From Sphingobacterium detergens (GTDB lineage: Bacteria; Bacteroidota; Bacteroidia; Sphingobacteriales; Sphingobacteriaceae), in assembly GCF_003610355.1 (NCBI RefSeq), contig NZ_RAPY01000002.1, positions 310,001-374,000 on the forward strand: DNA of 64,000 bases, written 5' to 3'. The position numbers and the translations under genes were made by a program. The notes under the pieces were generated by a model that saw nothing but the letters and a program-made list of their open reading frames with translations, was not told the origin of the DNA and made no database searches. Position 1 is the stretch's first letter; each line of letters opens with the position of its first letter. This document shows positions 35,700 to 44,729 of this stretch, piece after piece.

Positions 35700-36905
35700 A
35701 TGCTACAGAACATAATGTCTAAATTAAAAGGTGATCGATGGATATGGATCATTGTGATTATCTTATCGGGATGGTCACTTTTGGCCGTATACAGTTCAGT
35801 CGGAACCTTAGCCTATAAAGAAGGAAAGGGGACAGAGATGTATCTGTTGAAGCATTTTTCTATCATCGCCATCGGATTTATTTTGATGTATCTCTCACAT
35901 AAGCTGGATTATCGGTATTATGCGGGTATTTCTAAAATCTTAATGGGGATCACAATACCTTTATTACTATTTACTTTATTATTTGGAAGTAGTGTAAATC
36001 AGGCGAGCCGCTGGTTAACTATTCCTGGTACAGGAATGACATTCCAGACATCAGATTTGGCAAAATTATCGTTGATTGTTTTTCTTGCGCGGATGTTATC
36101 TCGAAAACAGGAGGAAATCAAGGACGTTAAAAAAGCATTTTTACCCATAATGGGGTCGGTATGTGGTGTTTTCGTTCTGATCGCTTGGGCGAATATGTCT
36201 ACTGCGGTTATGTTGTTTGGGGTGAGTGTTTTATTGCTTTTGATTGGCCGGATATCGTTTAAACAGATCGCTATTGTTTCGGCGGGAGTTGTTTTATTGG
36301 GGATTATAGTGGTGTCTGTTGGTCCTAGGCGTGCGACGTATTATAGTCGTGTTAAGTCTTTCTTTGGAGTAGAAAAGAAAGATGATGCAACACCAGTTTC
36401 ATTCCAGGATGATAAGAACTATCAAGCAAATAATGCAAAGATCGCAATTGCTACAGGAGGGCTCTTTGGTAAAGGCCCGGGAAATAGCGTTCAGCGAAAT
36501 GTATTGCCGCACCCATATTCCGATTTTATTTATGCAATTATTATTGAGGAGTATGGTACAGTTGGTGGCGTGATCCTGCTATTTCTATACTTGGCTTTTA
36601 TGTATCGATGTATACGTATTGTCACGATGAGTCCCAAGGCGTTTGGGACGTTCTTGGCGGCGGGTTTAGGTTTCAGCTTAACCATACAAGCTCTGGCAAA
36701 TATGGCGGTGGCAGTAGGGCTGGGACCAGTAACTGGGGTGCCATTACCCTTAGTGAGTATGGGAGGTACATCCATTTTATTTACAAGTGTAGCCTTAGGA
36801 ATTATCCTGAGTGTGAGCAGAAATATTGAGGAATTAAAAGGTAAAGAGCAGCTGGACGAAAAGCCGAAGCCTAAAAAAGTGGTGATCGGTTCAATTCCAG
36901 CCTAA
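35700..36905 (+). CDS. ftsW: Septal peptidoglycan glycosyltransferase FtsW
   Basis: 401 aa SEDS protein, about ten TM helices. It polymerises lipid II at the septum with the neighbouring PBP. Motifs include QTSDLAKLSLIVFLARMLSR (SEDS TM region) and GLGPVTGVPLPLVSMGGTS near the C-terminus. A periplasmic loop with FFGVEKKDDATPVSF precedes it. The start at 35700 may shift to the Met codon at residue 6. The cytoplasmic tail is Lys/Pro-rich (KEQLDEKPKPKKVV). murG follows 14 bp later. Confidence 0.95.
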   Translation: MLQNIMSKLKGDRWIWIIVIILSGWSLLAVYSSVGTLAYKEGKGTEMYLLKHFSIIAIGFILMYLSHKLDYRYYAGISKILMGITIPLLLFTLLFGSSVNQASRWLTIPGTGMTFQTSDLAKLSLIVFLARMLSRKQEEIKDVKKAFLPIMGSVCGVFVLIAWANMSTAVMLFGVSVLLLLIGRISFKQIAIVSAGVVLLGIIVVSVGPRRATYYSRVKSFFGVEKKDDATPVSFQDDKNYQANNAKIAIATGGLFGKGPGNSVQRNVLPHPYSDFIYAIIIEEYGTVGGVILLFLYLAFMYRCIRIVTMSPKAFGTFLAAGLGFSLTIQALANMAVAVGLGPVTGVPLPLVSMGGTSILFTSVALGIILSVSRNIEELKGKEQLDEKPKPKKVVIGSIPA

Positions 36906-36919
36906 ACAATATATTGAGC

Positions 36920-38023
36920 ATGGCAATTCGAGTAATAATAAGTGGGGGTGGTACCGGAGGACATATCTTTCCGGCGATTTCAATTGCAAATGCGTTGAAG
37001 ACGATGGATCCTGCAAATGAAATTTTGTTTGTAGGTGCTAATGGTCGGATGGAAATGGATAAGGTGCCTGCTGCAGGCTATACTATTGTTGGACTTGATA
37101 TTCAGGGAATCAATAGAAAGCAGCTTTGGAAGAATATCCTATTACCATTTAAATTAATGAAGAGCCTCCGTAAGGCAAAAAAGGTAATCCGAGACTTTAA
37201 ACCCGATGTCGCAGTAGGTGTTGGTGGTTTTGCTTCTGGACCTTTATTGATGATGGCGAATAAATTGGGTGTTCCTACCGTAGTTCAGGAGCAGAATTCT
37301 TATGCTGGCGTAACAAATAAAAAGGTTGGTGCAAAAGCGGCAAAGATTTGTGTAGCCTACGAGGGGATGGAACAATTCTTCCCAGCTGATAAAGTGTTGT
37401 TGACTGGAAATCCGATACGAAGGGAGTCTGTTTCGATTGAGGGAAAAAAGGCTGAGGCTTTGGAGTTCTTTGGATTGGAACAATACAAAAAGACAATCTT
37501 GGTGTTAGGTGGGAGTTTAGGTGCCAGAACATTGAATGAAAGTGTTGTCGCCTATTTGGATTTGCTATCCAAAGAGGATGTACAGGTGATTTGGCAATGT
37601 GGTAGTTTTTATATCGACACACTTCGGACAGACTTGGAAGGGAAACTGCCCGCGAATGTGAAGATGATGGCATTTCTTCAAAAAATGGATTATGCCTATG
37701 CCGCTGCTGATTTGATTATTAGCCGAGCAGGAGCAGGTACGATCTCGGAACTGTGTGTTGTCGGGAAACCCGTTATTCTGGTTCCTTCGCCAAATGTTGC
37801 GGAAGATCATCAGACTAAAAATGCAATGGCATTGGTCAATAAGCATGCAGCACTGTTGGTGAAAGATGTAGATGCCGCAAAGACTTTGATTCCAACAGCG
37901 TTGGATTTATTCGGGAATCCGGATCAAGTGGCGCAATTGAGTGAAAATATAAAAATACTTGGTAAGCTGGATGCTGATATTCAGATTGCGGAGCAAGTGT
38001 ATAAATTGGCAAATAAGAAATAG
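36920..38023 (+). CDS. murG: UDP-GlcNAc:lipid I N-acetylglucosaminyltransferase MurG
   Basis: 367 aa from the ATG at 36920 (MAIRVIISGGGTGGHIFPA). An in-frame TTG two codons earlier (36914) is less likely. It makes lipid II on the inner leaflet. The first Gly-rich loop GGGTGGH is followed by FASGPLLMMANKLGVP and a second Gly-rich loop (VLGGSLGARTLN). The UDP-GlcNAc site is RAGAGTISELCVVGKP. It is peripheral on the inner membrane. It lies 9 bp before murC. Confidence 0.96.
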   Translation: MAIRVIISGGGTGGHIFPAISIANALKTMDPANEILFVGANGRMEMDKVPAAGYTIVGLDIQGINRKQLWKNILLPFKLMKSLRKAKKVIRDFKPDVAVGVGGFASGPLLMMANKLGVPTVVQEQNSYAGVTNKKVGAKAAKICVAYEGMEQFFPADKVLLTGNPIRRESVSIEGKKAEALEFFGLEQYKKTILVLGGSLGARTLNESVVAYLDLLSKEDVQVIWQCGSFYIDTLRTDLEGKLPANVKMMAFLQKMDYAYAAADLIISRAGAGTISELCVVGKPVILVPSPNVAEDHQTKNAMALVNKHAALLVKDVDAAKTLIPTALDLFGNPDQVAQLSENIKILGKLDADIQIAEQVYKLANKK

Positions 38024-38032
38024 ATAATACAT

Positions 38033-39388
38033 ATGAATCTAGATGCAATAAAACAAGTTTACTTGATCGGAATCGGCGGAATCGGCATGAGTGGCCTTGC
38101 ACGCTATTTTAAGCATTTGGGCTGTGAGGTGAATGGATATGACCGTACGGAAACCGAATTGACCAAGACATTGGTCAAAGAAGGTATTTCGATCACATAT
38201 CAGGATGATGTGAATTCTATTGATTCTATTTTCCATCAGCCTGCTGCTGCTACATTGGTGATATTTACACCTGCGATTCCTAAAGATTCTAAGATTAAAG
38301 CTTTTTTTGAATCTCAGGGTCATGTATTGTATAAAAGATCACAAGTACTCGGTATCATTAGTGAAAGTAGGTTTACAATTGCGGTAGCTGGAACCCATGG
38401 CAAAACGACTACTTCAACGATGGTCGCACACCTGTTGAAAGATTCGGGTTACGATTGCTCCGCTTTTTTAGGCGGTATCAGTTCTAATTACGATACGAAT
38501 GTGCTTTACGGAAACAATAATACCGTAGTGGTTGAAGCTGACGAATTTGACCGTTCATTTTTGACACTTCATCCGAATATCGCGATCGTCACTTCTTCGG
38601 ATGCAGATCATTTGGATATCTACGGTGATAAGAGCCATTTGCTTGAATCTTTCCAGTTGTTTTTGGACAAGGTCGTTGATGGCGGCACGCGTATTATAAG
38701 GAAAGGATTGGAATTTAAAGGTCAGATTAGTTATTCTGGTCAGGAAGTGGCAGATGCCTATGCATCCAATGTTCATGTAAGAGAAGGGGAGTTCTTTTTT
38801 GATTACCAGGATGCCAATGGGAAAATTGAAGATATTCATTTGGGTATTCCAGGGATTCACAATGTTGAAAATGCTGTTGCAGCAATTACAGTAGCTCGTC
38901 TACTGGGAATTTCGACGGAGGCAATTAAGACCGCGTTGACAACATTCAAAGGAGTTAAAAGGCGTTTCGAGTATATCGTTCGTACACCGGAGGTGGTCTA
39001 TATTGACGATTATGCGCACCATCCTGAAGAGTTACGAGCTTTTTTGACATCCATGCGGAAATTATATCCAACAAAGAAACTAAATGTTGTATTTCAGCCA
39101 CATTTGTTTACGCGTACCAGAGATTTTGTGGATGGTTTTGCTGAAGTGTTATCTACGGCGGATAATCTACTCTTAATGGAAATATATCCAGCACGGGAAC
39201 TTCCGATAGAAGGCGTTAACTCAAGTTGGTTGTTGGACAAAATTACAGCGCAGCATAAACAGATTGTTACAGCCGAAGAGGTATTAGATTTTGCACGAAA
39301 TGAAAGACCGGATTTGATCGTGACAGTAGGAGCAGGAGATATAGATAAATTGGTAAAACCATTACAAGCGATTTTTGAACATGCTTAA
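38033..39388 (+). CDS. murC: UDP-MurNAc:L-alanine ligase MurC
   Basis: 451 aa. It adds L-Ala to UDP-MurNAc, the first stem step. The N-terminal Rossmann loop is LIGIGGIGMSGLARYF. The ATP loop GTHGKTTTS begins at residue 120. The substrate region is EADEFDRSF, and the C-terminal domain carries DDYAHHPEELRAFL and FQPHLFTRTRDF. Its last 8 bases overlap the ftsQ start, which points to translational coupling. Confidence 0.96.
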   Translation: MNLDAIKQVYLIGIGGIGMSGLARYFKHLGCEVNGYDRTETELTKTLVKEGISITYQDDVNSIDSIFHQPAAATLVIFTPAIPKDSKIKAFFESQGHVLYKRSQVLGIISESRFTIAVAGTHGKTTTSTMVAHLLKDSGYDCSAFLGGISSNYDTNVLYGNNNTVVVEADEFDRSFLTLHPNIAIVTSSDADHLDIYGDKSHLLESFQLFLDKVVDGGTRIIRKGLEFKGQISYSGQEVADAYASNVHVREGEFFFDYQDANGKIEDIHLGIPGIHNVENAVAAITVARLLGISTEAIKTALTTFKGVKRRFEYIVRTPEVVYIDDYAHHPEELRAFLTSMRKLYPTKKLNVVFQPHLFTRTRDFVDGFAEVLSTADNLLLMEIYPARELPIEGVNSSWLLDKITAQHKQIVTAEEVLDFARNERPDLIVTVGAGDIDKLVKPLQAIFEHA

Positions 39389-40217
39389 AAAATTACGTGA
39401 CATACAATGGAATCGTGTACTCTACTTTACCCTATTTTTTATTGGGGTTATTGTGGTGGTTGTGATCATGGCCATTGTGGGGAAGCGTGATGAACAACAG
39501 CTCTGTAAGGATGTGAAAATAGTCATTGAAGGAACAGAGGCTTTTATTGACCAAGCAGATATTTCAAAACTGATTGAGCAAAACTATGGAAGTTTTGTAG
39601 GTAAGAAGGTCAATGGTATTCCTTTTCAGCGGGTGGAAAAGACCTTGAAAAAGTTGCCCTATGTATCGAATGCAAGTATTCATGCTGATATGGACGGAAC
39701 CATACGGATTAATATCGATCAGCGCGAAGCGGTCATGCGGATTATCAATAAAAACGGACGCGAGTTCTATGTTGATCCCAAAGGTTTAAAGATACCGACT
39801 ACGTTAAAGTATATCCCGCACATCATGGTGGCAACCGGTAATATAGCTGAAGGATATAATGAGGCATTGGATACAATATCAACGCCATTGGTGAAAGATT
39901 TAGTGAAGGTGGCGGAATTTATTGGAAAGGATGAATTGTGGAGTAACCAGGTTGTACAGATCTATGTGAATGCAGATCATGACATAGAACTTGTACCCCG
40001 GGTCGGAACACAACAATTGATTGTTGGATCTGCCGATTCGTTGGAACAAAAGTTTGAATTATTAAAAACATTTTATACGCAGATCATGCCAAAAGTAGGT
40101 ATCAATGCCTATGGTGTGGTGAATGTAAAATACGGAGGACAGATCATCTGTGAAAAGCGAGGAAATTGGAGCTTCTCAGATGATCAAACAAAAAAAATAG
40201 CAAATAATACATTATAG
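39381..40217 (+). CDS. ftsQ: Cell division protein FtsQ
   Basis: 278 aa from the ATG at 39381, inside the murC end; an in-frame TTG at 39375 is the only alternative. One TM near 15-35 (YFTLFFIGVIVVVVIMAIV) is followed by a POTRA-like periplasmic domain (about 45-125, VIEGTEAFIDQADISKLI, LKKLPYVSNASIHADM) and the FtsQ beta domain. It links early ring proteins to FtsL and the PBP. It is divergent in sequence but its position and topology are typical. Confidence 0.92.
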   Translation: MLKKLRDIQWNRVLYFTLFFIGVIVVVVIMAIVGKRDEQQLCKDVKIVIEGTEAFIDQADISKLIEQNYGSFVGKKVNGIPFQRVEKTLKKLPYVSNASIHADMDGTIRINIDQREAVMRIINKNGREFYVDPKGLKIPTTLKYIPHIMVATGNIAEGYNEALDTISTPLVKDLVKVAEFIGKDELWSNQVVQIYVNADHDIELVPRVGTQQLIVGSADSLEQKFELLKTFYTQIMPKVGINAYGVVNVKYGGQIICEKRGNWSFSDDQTKKIANNTL

Positions 40218-40242
40218 TAATACAGCAACAATACAGGAAATT

Positions 40243-41616
40243 ATGAACTCAAAGGCAGCAGAAATTGAAAGAGAGAATCCAATTATCGTGGGACTCGATA
40301 TTGGTACTACCAAAATTTGTGTTACGGTTGGGAGACGTAGCTCAGGGAACAAAATCGAATTATTAGGTGTGGGCAAAGCCGACTCTGCGGGTGTGAGCCG
40401 AGGAGTGGTTGCCAATATCCAAAAGACTGTGGGAAGTATTTTGGAAGCGGTAGAAATTGCCGAAGCACAATCTAATGTCGATATTAAGGTTGTCAATGTG
40501 GGGATCGCTGGTCAGCACATTAAGAGCATCCAACACCGTGGAATATTTACCAAAACAGATGGTGATGATGAAATCATTCGTAGAGATATCGAACGATTGA
40601 TTTCCGATATGTATAAACTGGTACTGCCTCCAGGAGAAGAAATTATACATGTTTTACCTCAGGAGTTTACGGTAGATAATGAACCGGGTATCCGCGAACC
40701 TATCGGCATGGCTGGACGTCGTATAGAAGCAAATTTCCATATTATTTCGGGAAGAGTTACCGATATCAAAAATATTAAAAAATGTATTGATAATTCCAAC
40801 CTGGAAGTTGCTGAACTGATCCTTGAGCCTTTGGCATCTTCAGAAGCTGTATTGGATGAAGATGAAAAAAATGCTGGTGTTGTATTAGTTGATATTGGTG
40901 GTGGAACGACAGATGTTGCCATCTTCCATGAAGGAATTATTCGTCATACCGCTGTAATCCCATTGGGCGGTAATATTGTGACCGAAGATATTCGCCAAGG
41001 TTGTTCTGTATTACGTTCGCAGGCGGAATTGCTGAAAACTCGATTTGGATCTGCTCTTGCAGATGAAAACAAAGAGAATGAGGTGATTTGTGTTCCTGGA
41101 TTGAAAGGTCGTGAGCCGAAGGAAATTTCGGTGAAAAACTTGGCTTATATTATTCAAGCTAGAATGGAAGAGATTATCGAGCATGTGTATTATGAGATCA
41201 AATCTTCTGGTTATGAAAATAAACTGATCGGTGGTATCGTTATCACAGGAGGTGGAGCTCAATTGAAGCATTTGGTACAACTCGTTGAGTACATCACTGG
41301 AATAGATTGTCGTGTCGGTTTTCCTAACGAGTATCTTTCGAAGAATGAAGTATTACCGAAACCACTATTTGAAGAATTGAAAAGCCCATTATATGCAACA
41401 AGTATTGGCTTGTTGATCAAGGGTATTCAATCGCATGAAGAAGAGGAGGATAGCCGTAGAGAAGCGCATGCACCAGCTAAAAAAGTACAGGCGACCACGA
41501 CGACGAAAGAAGTTTCGGAACAACAGCAAAAAGAACAAGGATTGTTGTCATGGTTCAAGCGATTTATTAAGGATGGTAATGAAATTGATGACGCAAGTTT
41601 TTTAGATAAAAAGTAA
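40243..41616 (+). CDS. ftsA: Cell division protein FtsA
   Basis: 457 aa actin-like ATPase that ties FtsZ to the membrane. Phosphate-1 is IVGLDIGTTKICVTVG, phosphate-2 is VLVDIGGGTTDVAIFHEG, and adenosine is GGIVITGGGAQLKHL. The C-terminal tail has a linker (HAPAKKVQATTTTKEV) and an amphipathic helix (GLLSWFKRFIKDG) that should insert in the membrane. About 13 further residues follow it, so the helix is not quite at the end as in E. coli. It is 140 bp before ftsZ; the gap holds the repeat block at 41618. Confidence 0.96.
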   Translation: MNSKAAEIERENPIIVGLDIGTTKICVTVGRRSSGNKIELLGVGKADSAGVSRGVVANIQKTVGSILEAVEIAEAQSNVDIKVVNVGIAGQHIKSIQHRGIFTKTDGDDEIIRRDIERLISDMYKLVLPPGEEIIHVLPQEFTVDNEPGIREPIGMAGRRIEANFHIISGRVTDIKNIKKCIDNSNLEVAELILEPLASSEAVLDEDEKNAGVVLVDIGGGTTDVAIFHEGIIRHTAVIPLGGNIVTEDIRQGCSVLRSQAELLKTRFGSALADENKENEVICVPGLKGREPKEISVKNLAYIIQARMEEIIEHVYYEIKSSGYENKLIGGIVITGGGAQLKHLVQLVEYITGIDCRVGFPNEYLSKNEVLPKPLFEELKSPLYATSIGLLIKGIQSHEEEEDSRREAHAPAKKVQATTTTKEVSEQQQKEQGLLSWFKRFIKDGNEIDDASFLDKK

Positions 41617-41617
41617 G

Positions 41618-41669
41618 TTTTCCACAATGGTTGAAGTTTTCCACAATTTCACAAATGTGGAAAACTTTT
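41618..41669. promoter_or_regulatory. Triple TTTTCCACA motif and hairpin between ftsA and ftsZ
   Basis: TTTTCCACA occurs at 41618-41626 and 41637-41645 on plus and at 41656-41664 on minus. The second and third copies form a hairpin (AGTTTTCCACA / TGTGGAAAACT) followed by TTTTG. The 15-mer 41655-41669 is repeated before mraZ at 27559. All three fit TTWTNCACA (relaxed DnaA box). The block may be a protein-binding site or an attenuator controlling ftsZ. Confidence 0.55.
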
Positions 41670-41756
41670 GTTGAAATTATATTATTATTACATTACATAT
41701 AGTGGGTTTGGTTCATTTTGATATCGTGTTCATTATAAGTTAAATAGGGATAAGTT

Positions 41757-43457
41757 ATGTCAATACAGTTTGAAATGTTAAAAGAGCAATCTTCAATAAT
41801 CAAGGTTATTGGGGTTGGTGGTGGTGGCGGCAATGCCGTAAACCACATGTATAAACAAGGAATTAGTGGTGTAGATTTTATCGTGTGTAATACTGATGCT
41901 CAGGCATTGGAGTTAAGCCCGATCCCAAATAAAGTTCAATTGGGAATAAGTCTAACCGAAGGTATGGGTGCTGGAGCAGATCCTGATGTAGGTGAAAATT
42001 CGGCTATCGAAAGTATTGAAGATATCAAACGCATGTTGGGCACCAATACCAAAATGTTGTTTATTACTGCTGGTATGGGTGGTGGTACAGGTACTGGAGC
42101 AAGCCCGGTTTTGGCTAAGGCCGCTAAGGAATTGGGTATTCTTACTGTTGCGATCATTACCACACCATTTACATTCGAAGGTAAACGTCGTCGCTCACAA
42201 GCGGAAGAGGGACTTTCGGAATTGCGTAAATATGTAGATTCTTATCTTGTTATCTCCAACGATCGCTTGCGCGAAATCTTTGGAAATTTAACGATGACAG
42301 CAGCCTTTGCAAAAGCAGATGATATATTGACTACTGCCGCAAAAGGTATCGCCGAAATTATCACTATCCCTGGTTATGTAAACGTCGATTTTAAAGATGT
42401 TCGTACAGTTATGAACGATAGTGGTGTAGCGATTATGGGTAATGCGATTGCCGAAGGTGAAGATCGTGCGTTACGTGCAGTAGAAGGTGCTTTGGCTTCC
42501 CCATTGTTGAAAGACAATGAGATCGAAGGAGCTCGTTATATTTTATTGAATATTACTTCTGGAACAAAAGAGGTAACGATGGATGAAGTTGCAATCATCA
42601 CAGATTATATTCAAGAAAAAGCAGGCTTGTCTGCCGATTTGATCTGGGGTAATTGTATTGACGAAAACTTTGAAGATGAATTGTCAGTAACAATTATCGC
42701 AACAGGTTTTCAGACTTCAGAAGAACGTGATAAAGAGCGCGAAAATACAAAAGTATCTATGCCCTTGACACCTGAACCGGTAAATTCTTTTGTTAAACCT
42801 GTTTCTCAGGTGGCTCCAAAGGAAGCGCCAGTTGCCAATAGTTTTGTCACTCCGGTTCAACGTGTGGATACACCAGCTCCTTCAACAAATACTTCGACGC
42901 CAAATAATCTGCAGTCTGACTTATTTACTTCTCCCAAAAATGTTGTGCAACAACAGCAAGTAGCGATTGAAGAACCACAGGTAATACGTCATGATTTGGG
43001 ATTTGATGGCGCTTATGAAGAGGAAACTCCATTTGCTGAAAGTGATTTTCAGTTGAAAACTTCACCTTCTGTTTTTCAATTTCAAATGCCAACAGTATTC
43101 GATTCCTATTCAACTCCATCTGCATCAGACTATGAGGAAAAACCAACGTTTTCCTCAAGCACAACAAACGAACAAATTGAAGTTCCGCAGGTAGAAGAAG
43201 AGCAGGTATCGTTTGAAGATCAATTGGTGCGTACCAAAGAGCGTATCTTGCGATTGAAAGAACTAAGCATGAAATTGAAATCTTCGAATGGTCTTCATGA
43301 GTTGGAGAATGAGCCAGCTTACAAAAGAAAGCAGATGTCATTGGAGGATACACCACATTCTTCGCAGTCACAAGTCTCTCGCTTTACATTGTCGTTTGAG
43401 GATGGAAATACCGAGATTCGACCAAATAATTCTTTTTTACACGACAATGTAGATTAA
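41757..43457 (+). CDS. ftsZ: Cell division GTPase FtsZ
   Basis: 566 aa, against about 380-400 in E. coli or B. subtilis. The tubulin-like GTPase domain fills about 1-325, with the signature GGGTGTG at 108-114, IKVIGVGGGGGNAVNHM at the N-terminus and the T7 loop NVDFKDVRTVM. A long disordered linker follows (about 330-500), rich in Pro/Thr/Ser/Gln (QVAPKEAPVANSFVTPVQ). A predicted coiled/helical part (LVRTKERILRLKELSMKLK) and a terminal NNSFLHDNVD complete it; that end is a candidate partner-binding peptide. It is the last gene of the dcw cluster and ends in a terminator. Confidence 0.97.
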   Translation: MSIQFEMLKEQSSIIKVIGVGGGGGNAVNHMYKQGISGVDFIVCNTDAQALELSPIPNKVQLGISLTEGMGAGADPDVGENSAIESIEDIKRMLGTNTKMLFITAGMGGGTGTGASPVLAKAAKELGILTVAIITTPFTFEGKRRRSQAEEGLSELRKYVDSYLVISNDRLREIFGNLTMTAAFAKADDILTTAAKGIAEIITIPGYVNVDFKDVRTVMNDSGVAIMGNAIAEGEDRALRAVEGALASPLLKDNEIEGARYILLNITSGTKEVTMDEVAIITDYIQEKAGLSADLIWGNCIDENFEDELSVTIIATGFQTSEERDKERENTKVSMPLTPEPVNSFVKPVSQVAPKEAPVANSFVTPVQRVDTPAPSTNTSTPNNLQSDLFTSPKNVVQQQQVAIEEPQVIRHDLGFDGAYEEETPFAESDFQLKTSPSVFQFQMPTVFDSYSTPSASDYEEKPTFSSSTTNEQIEVPQVEEEQVSFEDQLVRTKERILRLKELSMKLKSSNGLHELENEPAYKRKQMSLEDTPHSSQSQVSRFTLSFEDGNTEIRPNNSFLHDNVD

Positions 43458-43473
43458 TCGAATTGACATAAAA

Positions 43474-43510
43474 TACTAAAAAGCCATCCATTCGGATGGC
43501 TTTTTTAGTA
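43474..43510 (+). terminator. Terminator of the dcw cluster
   Basis: Arms TACTAAAAAGCCATCC and its complement with one bulged base, and a short loop (ATTC). The inner GCCATCC stem is followed by TTTTTT inside the right arm. Confidence 0.85.
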
Positions 43511-43545
43511 TCTTTAAATACCGATATAATACAATTATACAAGCT

Positions 43546-44688
43546 ATGACTACAAAATTAAATAACCCTGTATGGGTGATGAGTTCTGCCTTTGATAAAT
43601 TGTCACTACCAGAGTTGATTCAAACAACAAAAAGAATTGGCGCCGGTGGAATTGACCTTTGTGTTTTTAGAAAAGATGGCACGCGTGAGGACCATACAGC
43701 TACACATTTGGACTATGAGGGATTTACACCAGTAAAAGCTAAAGAGACGCTAGAATTGTTTAATCAAGCCGATTTAAAGCTTTCACTTGGAGCCTTTGAG
43801 AATATGATTGGAGGAGATCCCGAACAACGTGTAAAAAATCAGAATCACCTATTAAAATTGATCCGGATTGCCCATTTGCTGGGTGGTGATGAGAATAATA
43901 TCAAAGTTGGTACTTTCGTCGGTTATAATCACGAATTGGGAAATCAGCTTGATGGATTTCAGAAAAACCTGGATGAATATAAGCGCGTATTTGCACCAAT
44001 TGTGAATTACGCTGAGAGTCTTGGGGTAACAATACTATATGAAAACTGTCCTATGGAGGGCTGGCGTTCTTCAAGGTATAGTTCTACCTACAACAACTTA
44101 CCAGCAGTCTTGGCAGCACGTAAATTGATGTATGCAATGGTGCCTAGTAAAGCACATGGTGAAATTTACGATCCTTCACATGATGTTTGGCAAAATACAA
44201 ACCCAATTGACGTCATTCGTAATACTGATATCAGTCGATTGCAGCGTATACATGTGAAAACCACACGTAACCTACAGACAACTGCTCGTGTGGATTGGGG
44301 TGGAATGTATCCTATGCAACATGTTGACGCTGAACTAGCAAAAAAAGCAAATGTGAGTATTCCGGGGCATGACTGGGATAGACATCACTATGAAGCGATG
44401 CTTCCTGGATTTGGTGGATCAGATAGCATGGATTGGCGCGGTTTTGTTGATCTACTTCAGGAACGTGGATTCAAAGGGCCATTTGAAATTGAAAATGAGG
44501 CAAAAAATTCAAAAGATACAGGAGATTTTTCGGCAACAGTACAAGGATTTACGACTTGTCTTAATTTCTTAGCCCCTATGTTATGGGATTTGGAAGCTGA
44601 GGTGGGTTATGCTTATAAAAAATCGGAACCCCTCAAAGATATCAATGTGAAAGATATTCCAGTTATAACAATGGATGATCTAATCTAA
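43546..44688 (+). CDS. Sugar phosphate isomerase/epimerase-like TIM-barrel protein
   Basis: 380 aa, AP-endonuclease-2/xylose-isomerase-like fold. Candidate metal ligands are in ILYENCPMEGW (Glu), YDPSHDVWQN (Asp/His), RIHVKTTRN (His) and PFEIENEA (Glu). It lies directly after the dcw terminator with its own start region. Such enzymes isomerise or epimerise sugars or inositol derivatives; the substrate cannot be read. No sugar-uptake genes are adjacent. The start at 43546 (MTTKLNNPVWVMSSAFDKLSL) fits the barrel's first strand. Confidence 0.85.
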   Translation: MTTKLNNPVWVMSSAFDKLSLPELIQTTKRIGAGGIDLCVFRKDGTREDHTATHLDYEGFTPVKAKETLELFNQADLKLSLGAFENMIGGDPEQRVKNQNHLLKLIRIAHLLGGDENNIKVGTFVGYNHELGNQLDGFQKNLDEYKRVFAPIVNYAESLGVTILYENCPMEGWRSSRYSSTYNNLPAVLAARKLMYAMVPSKAHGEIYDPSHDVWQNTNPIDVIRNTDISRLQRIHVKTTRNLQTTARVDWGGMYPMQHVDAELAKKANVSIPGHDWDRHHYEAMLPGFGGSDSMDWRGFVDLLQERGFKGPFEIENEAKNSKDTGDFSATVQGFTTCLNFLAPMLWDLEAEVGYAYKKSEPLKDINVKDIPVITMDDLI

Positions 44689-44693
44689 AAAAG

Positions 44694-44729
44694 ATACACT
44701 CCAACAACATTTTAATTGTTGGAGTGTAT
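44694..44729. terminator. Shared bidirectional terminator (isomerase / response regulator)
   Basis: 14-bp perfect arms ATACACTCCAACAA / TTGTTGGAGTGTAT, 8-nt loop, between two converging genes. The right arm contains the last codons of the response regulator, whose stop codon (44714-44712) lies in the loop. T-runs outside are only modest. Confidence 0.7.

Noticed and set aside
37275..37673. 132-aa minus-strand reading frame inside murG
   Set aside because: Antisense shadow of a secure gene, rich in Ser/Pro/His as expected for the reverse complement of coding DNA.
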